Shown: positions 34,731-38,179 of the stretch, in pieces
How the letters are laid out: each line of letters starts with the position of its first letter
How positions within the stretch are numbered: the stretch's first letter is position 1
NCBI GenBank assembly: GCA_023254245.1
Contig: JALQYE010000016.1
Span: 1-38,179, forward strand
Reading direction: 5' to 3'
DNA: 38,179 bases
Source: Emticicia sp.
Lineage (GTDB): Bacteria; Bacteroidota; Bacteroidia; Cytophagales; Spirosomataceae
Notes under the pieces: generated by a model
What the model was told of the DNA's origin: nothing
What the model saw: the letters and a program-made list of their open reading frames with translations, nothing else
Database searches by the model: none
Translations under genes and position numbers: made by a program

Positions 34731-35681
34731 TTAAAGCCCTAAAATCTGTTGATTATTTATAAACAAGGTGCTGATTGAACCATTATCGCGGATTCGTCCA
34801 ATTGCTTTTCCGAACAACTCGGCCACCGAAAGAACTTTTATTTTCTCGTTGGCTTGGCGTAATGGTATCGTATCAGTCACAATCAATTCTGTTAAAACTG
34901 AGTTCGAAATATTATCGTTGGCTTTGCCCGATAGAACTGGGTGAGTACAAAACGCTCTTACTGATTTTGCTCCTTTCGATAAAATCAATTCAGCAGCTTT
35001 ACAAATAGTACCTCCCGTATCAATCAAGTCGTCAACCAAAATAACATCCGACCCTTCAACATCTCCAATTAATTGCATCGAAGCAATTTCGTTGGCTTTT
35101 TTGCGGTGCTTATCGCAAATCACAATGTCGGCATCAAAATAAGAAGCAAACTTGCGACAACGAGAAACCCCACCCACGTCAGGCGAAGCAAATTTTAGGT
35201 TTGTAAGGTTTTGTGCTTTCAAATAAGGAACAAAAACCGAAGTACCTTCGAGGTGGTCAACCGGAATATCAAAGAAACCTTGAATCTGTCCAGCGTGCAA
35301 ATCCATTGTCATTACTCGGTCAGCACCTGCTGCTGTAAGCATATTGGCAATCAATTTGGCCGCTATACCAACTCTTGGTTTATCTTTGCGGTCTTGGCGA
35401 GCGTATCCGAAATACGGAATAACTGCACAAACATAGTGAGCCGATGCTCTGCGAGCGGCATCAATGAGCATTAGAAGCTCCATGATGTTATCGCTGGGTG
35501 GAAAAGTAGATTGGACAATGAATACATCGCAGCCACGAACTGACTCATCAAAACTCACTGAAATCTCACTGTCGGCAAAACGGTTGATGCTTACACCACC
35601 TAAATCTTTGCCATAAAAATCTGCAACTCGGCTCGCCAAATAATTAGATGACGTACCAGAAAATATCTTAACTTCTGCCAT
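34731..35681 (-). CDS. prs: Ribose-phosphate pyrophosphokinase
   Basis: 316 residues, the standard length. It makes PRPP from ribose 5-phosphate and ATP for purine, pyrimidine, His and Trp synthesis. Key motifs: SGTSSNYLA at the N-terminus, the flexible-loop region YFGYARQDRKDKPR, MTMDLHAGQIQGFF with the catalytic His, and the PRPP-binding loop VILVDDLIDTGGT. The start at 35681 follows a perfect -7 box. rplY is the next gene. Confidence 0.97.
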   Translation of the reverse strand: MAEVKIFSGTSSNYLASRVADFYGKDLGGVSINRFADSEISVSFDESVRGCDVFIVQSTFPPSDNIMELLMLIDAARRASAHYVCAVIPYFGYARQDRKDKPRVGIAAKLIANMLTAAGADRVMTMDLHAGQIQGFFDIPVDHLEGTSVFVPYLKAQNLTNLKFASPDVGGVSRCRKFASYFDADIVICDKHRKKANEIASMQLIGDVEGSDVILVDDLIDTGGTICKAAELILSKGAKSVRAFCTHPVLSGKANDNISNSVLTELIVTDTIPLRQANEKIKVLSVAELFGKAIGRIRDNGSISTLFINNQQILGL

Positions 35682-35711
35682 GTTATTGGTTATGTCTCGA
35701 AAAGAAAGTGC

Positions 35712-35719
35712 AAAGGTAC
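35712..35719 (-). promoter_or_regulatory. Candidate -7 box of prs-rplY
   Basis: TACCTTTG on the minus strand, full match to TAnnTTTG; leader about 25 bases. The expected -33 TTG is degenerate. Confidence 0.5.
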
Positions 35720-35749
35720 GGCTTTTGCTTAAAAAATCACAGATAGGAT

Positions 35750-35780
35750 TGATTATTTTCTGAAATTTTACATAGATTTG
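35750..35780 (+). promoter_or_regulatory. Candidate promoter of the 35811 gene
   Basis: TTG (35750-35752), a 20-base spacer, TAGATTTG (35773-35780). It is divergent from the prs promoter. The TTG inside the -7 box opens a longer frame, but translation is more likely from the ATG at 35811. Confidence 0.5.
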
Positions 35781-35810
35781 CGATATTCATGGATTAAACT
35801 GTTGAGAGCC

Positions 35811-36209
35811 ATGACCAACAAAAGATTAAAATTAATGCAGCTGTCGTTAGTGGACGAAGTTCCAGAGTTAAACAAAATTTTCTTTTTAGATGTCTTTGCC
35901 GAATCTTATTTTGATTCGAGCCGAAAACGCATGCGTTTGAATACCATCAATGGCCAAAGCGTACCAAGAGATTTGAAGGTTAGTTGTCCTGCAAAATTAG
36001 TTTCGAGTTATCCTGAAGGCACTATCTTTAAGTTAGATGCCCGATTGATTCGTCGTGGGGATGGGCGTCATCCTTACTTTATTGCTGTCAATCGTAGCAA
36101 CTTACAGAGAGCACTCGAGTTTTTCGACTATAATTTGAAGGTACAAAACGGCTTCGATTACGAATTTCCGAAAAAGAAAGATAAAGATAAAAAAGAGAAG
36201 GTCAAATAA
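35811..36209 (+). CDS. Hypothetical protein
   Basis: 132 residues from the ATG at 35811. It is soluble and basic, and ends in a Lys-rich tail (FPKKKDKDKKEKVK). The central part (PRDLKVSCPAKLVSSYPEGTIFKLDARLIRRGDGRHPYFIAV) looks like a small beta-fold of OB or SH3 type, but I cannot name it. It could bind nucleic acid, judging only by charge. It is divergent from prs and followed after 37 bases by another small gene. Confidence 0.72.
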   Translation: MTNKRLKLMQLSLVDEVPELNKIFFLDVFAESYFDSSRKRMRLNTINGQSVPRDLKVSCPAKLVSSYPEGTIFKLDARLIRRGDGRHPYFIAVNRSNLQRALEFFDYNLKVQNGFDYEFPKKKDKDKKEKVK

Positions 36210-36246
36210 TTCAATTGACAAGTGGAGTAGCTTTAGGCATTATTTT

Positions 36247-36777
36247 ATGAAAAAATTTTTCTCTTGGACATTACTTTTTATTGTAGCACTTAAAATTGGC
36301 GGATTTTTCGTCATTTTGAGTGTTGAGAAAGAAATGGCAAGAAGACAGATGAAACAAAAAATTGCCGAGAGCATTGATATTAAAACGCTTACTTGCATCA
36401 TTGGCACTCCAGAAAATCTTCAAAAATTAGAATGGGAAGAAGATGAAAAAGAATTTTGGTTTGAAAACGAGCTTTATGATATTGTAAAAACTCAAACGCT
36501 TGGTGGGCTTACCTATTATTATTGCATCTCAGATACAAACGAGAAAGAAGTAATCGCTAAAATCAAGCAACTTTCGAACAATCTACAAGCACAAAGCCCA
36601 ATTAGTAGTTCAACAAAACACGTACTGACGCTCATTTTTCAGCCAACTATTTATAGTCCTTTGTATTCTCCATCATTCAAAACTATCAATTACACATTAT
36701 CTACTAAATTCAAATCCATCACTACTTTTTATCATTTTTTGCATATTTCAAAATTATTAGAACCACCCCAGTTTTAG
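36247..36777 (+). CDS. Small membrane-anchored protein upstream of a TonB receptor
   Basis: 176 residues. One N-terminal helix (WTLLFIVALKIGGFFVILSVEKEM) is followed by a polar domain with EKEFWFENELYDIVKTQTLGGLTYYYCISDTNEKEV and a hydrophobic, Tyr/Phe/Ser-rich tail (STKHVLTLIFQPTIYSP). I know similar small proteins of unknown function beside TonB receptors in Bacteroidota, but this is memory of a pattern, not a search result. It would sit in the inner membrane with the polar part outside. The receptor gene begins 133 bases later. Confidence 0.72.
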   Translation: MKKFFSWTLLFIVALKIGGFFVILSVEKEMARRQMKQKIAESIDIKTLTCIIGTPENLQKLEWEEDEKEFWFENELYDIVKTQTLGGLTYYYCISDTNEKEVIAKIKQLSNNLQAQSPISSSTKHVLTLIFQPTIYSPLYSPSFKTINYTLSTKFKSITTFYHFLHISKLLEPPQF

Positions 36778-36849
36778 TTTTTAGTCGATTTTTCTATGCT
36801 AACATTACAGCAGAACTGTATTGGGTAGAAATCTATTCAATAAACATAA

Positions 36850-36873
36850 CTCCACGAATATATTTCGCTGGAG
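36850..36873 (+). promoter_or_regulatory. Hairpin upstream of the TonB receptor gene
   Basis: CTCCA-CGAA-TATAT-TTCG-C-TGGAG forms a 9-bp stem with one bulged C. It ends 37 bases before the ATG at 36911 and contains a near-match to a -7 box (TATATTTC). It could be an operator or leader structure. Confidence 0.35.
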
Positions 36874-36910
36874 AAGCATTGTATTGCAATCAAAACTAAA
36901 AACTATTTTC

Positions 36911-38179
36911 ATGAAAAGATTAATTATTTTACTATACGTTCTTAGCCCTTTTTCAGCACTATTTGCCCAGGAAACGCCAAAAGCACTTGATGAAGTAATT
37001 GTAAAAGAAAAACGAAAAACAGCCAAAGAAAGAGGCGAGTTTAAGCGTCACGCTCAAACCGTCGAAGCTCTCACAGAAGAAGATTTGAATCGTAATAACC
37101 CTGCATTTATCGAACAAAGCTTAGGTACAATGGCGGGCGTCCAAGTTGATAAAAGAACTCAGTTAGGTGGCCAAAGAATCGTGATTCGTGGGTATGGCAA
37201 TGACCAAAAATTTAATAACTGGGGCGTAAAAGCGTACTATAACGGAGTGCCACTTACTACTGCCGATGGTGTAACCATACTCGATGATGTTGATTTTGCA
37301 TTGGTTAATAATATTGAAGTTGTTAAGGGGCCAGCTGCCACCATGTATGGTGGTGGTGTTGGTGGTGTTGCTCGTTTTTATTTAAAACCGTCGGAAGATA
37401 AAGGAGTCACTCTCACAGAAAAGTTTGTTGCTGGTTCGTTCGGATTATTACAATCGAATACTCGTTTGGATATTGTCAATGATAGTTCTTCTATGTTTTT
37501 AAGTTACGGACATCTGCAATCAAACGGATACAGACCACGAGGTAATAGCTTGAAAAATTATCTCACTTATATGGGAGAGTTCAAACTTAATCCAAAACAT
37601 ACCATCACTGCTTATTTGAGCCACAACTACTCACATGAAAATATAACTGGTCAAATTTCGTATGCCGATTACTATGCTGGTATTGATAAAGGAAATGCCG
37701 CCTATGCTAAAAAAGATGCACGTAATGATTTCTTATCTACTCGTTTTAGCCTAAGTAGTGATTATAAATTTAACACACACTTCAGTAATCGTACAGCAGT
37801 ATTCTATTTCGGACAAAACTTAAAGAATGTTTCTGCTGGAGCTGACGGCAATAGCGAAAACCCCAATTTTGGTATTCGTTCGGTTTTTGCTCTTAAAAAT
37901 GATTTAAGTGCCAATACAACTAATGAATTAAATGCTGGGATAGAAATCCAACAATCTCGCTCATTAGTTTCAAGTTGGAGATTTTTAGGAACCGATGACG
38001 CCAACCCTTTAAAAGTTCAAGATATTTCCAGAGGGTCTTATTTTAAATATACAACCAACCAAAATTCGTTTTTTGTTCACAATCGTACCAATTTTAATAA
38101 ATATGATTTAGCGTTGATTTTGGGAGTGAGTGCTAATCACCTTGATTACAAGCGTATTGATTTATTAGCTCCGCTTGGC
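36911..38179 (+). CDS. TonB-dependent receptor (3' partial)
   Basis: 423 codons are present and the frame is open to the window end. The signal peptide is MKRLIILLYVLSPFSALFAQ. A TonB-box-like LDEVIVKEK follows, then the plug domain (about 45-155) with GVQVDKRTQLGGQRIVIRGYG, VYYNG-type PL strand (KAYYNGVPLTTADG) and EVVKGPAATMYGGGVGGVARF. Beta-barrel strands follow (SFGLLQSNTRLD, SMFLSYGHLQ, EFKLNPKHTITAYLSHNYS). There is no N-terminal carboxypeptidase-like domain and no SusD gene nearby in view, so a siderophore or metal-chelate substrate is more likely than a glycan. The inner-membrane partner could be the preceding small protein. Confidence 0.95.
   Translation, partial: MKRLIILLYVLSPFSALFAQETPKALDEVIVKEKRKTAKERGEFKRHAQTVEALTEEDLNRNNPAFIEQSLGTMAGVQVDKRTQLGGQRIVIRGYGNDQKFNNWGVKAYYNGVPLTTADGVTILDDVDFALVNNIEVVKGPAATMYGGGVGGVARFYLKPSEDKGVTLTEKFVAGSFGLLQSNTRLDIVNDSSSMFLSYGHLQSNGYRPRGNSLKNYLTYMGEFKLNPKHTITAYLSHNYSHENITGQISYADYYAGIDKGNAAYAKKDARNDFLSTRFSLSSDYKFNTHFSNRTAVFYFGQNLKNVSAGADGNSENPNFGIRSVFALKNDLSANTTNELNAGIEIQQSRSLVSSWRFLGTDDANPLKVQDISRGSYFKYTTNQNSFFVHNRTNFNKYDLALILGVSANHLDYKRIDLLAPLG

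Overview
The window is AT-rich (my estimate 35-40% GC) chromosomal DNA from a member of the Bacteroidota, most likely the Cytophagales. I infer this from the protein families: PIG-L/GATase-like fusion, sortilin-type Asp-box protein, ABC permease/M1 peptidase fusion, 3-coathanger stack C-terminus, DUF2452 and a TonB receptor. Most starts lack a Shine-Dalgarno, and several promoters fit the Bacteroidota pattern TTG-N19/20-TAnnTTTG. The genus cannot be fixed from the sequence. I see no prophage, transposase, CRISPR array, tRNA or rRNA, and gene density is that of core chromosome.

Layout. 1-3569 (+): the 3' part of a PIG-L type deacetylase cut by the window edge, then a membrane protein of unknown function. 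3630-12715 (-): infC, thrS, a TPR lipoprotein, a two-helix membrane protein, a COG1092-like methyltransferase, two paralogous secreted proteins and an EVE-domain protein. 12716-13083: non-coding, a diverged 108-bp tandem duplication plus a promoter. 13084-14598 (+): a secreted seven-repeat propeller with a 3-coathanger stack C-terminus. 14647-17889 (-): a large sortilin/Asp-box secreted protein. 18012-19764 (+): an unknown protein and two tandem DinB-like proteins. 19830-21880 (-): a histidine kinase/response regulator pair. 22141-22518 (+): a lone FdtA-type cupin, converging with an MBL-fold hydrolase (22515-23624, -). 23835-26042 (+): an XRE regulator abutting a methionine-type aminotransferase. 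26100-28510 (-): an unknown protein overlapping menE, then a Rieske lipoprotein. 28791-29252 (+): DUF2452. 29338-33851 (-): an ABC ATPase with a permease/M1-peptidase fusion. 34083-35681 (-): prs-rplY. 35811-38179 (+): two small unknown proteins and a TonB-dependent receptor cut by the window end.

How the parts work together. infC, thrS, rplY and prs are housekeeping genes for translation and nucleotide supply. menE belongs to menaquinone synthesis. The secreted and lipid-anchored proteins, the TonB receptor, the two-component system and the ABC/M1 pair form an envelope-oriented set. No single dense new system (defence island, biosynthetic cluster or element) is visible. The best leads are the ABC/M1 fusion with its altered zinc-ligand spacing, the EVE gene overlapping a pair of secreted paralogues under duplicated promoter-like repeats, an inverted repeat that appears to have rewritten the ends of two genes, and the Rieske lipoprotein with a Tat-like but RK-type leader. 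Several long open frames begin with TTG or GTG inside promoters or repeats. I moved those starts inward and say so in each entry.
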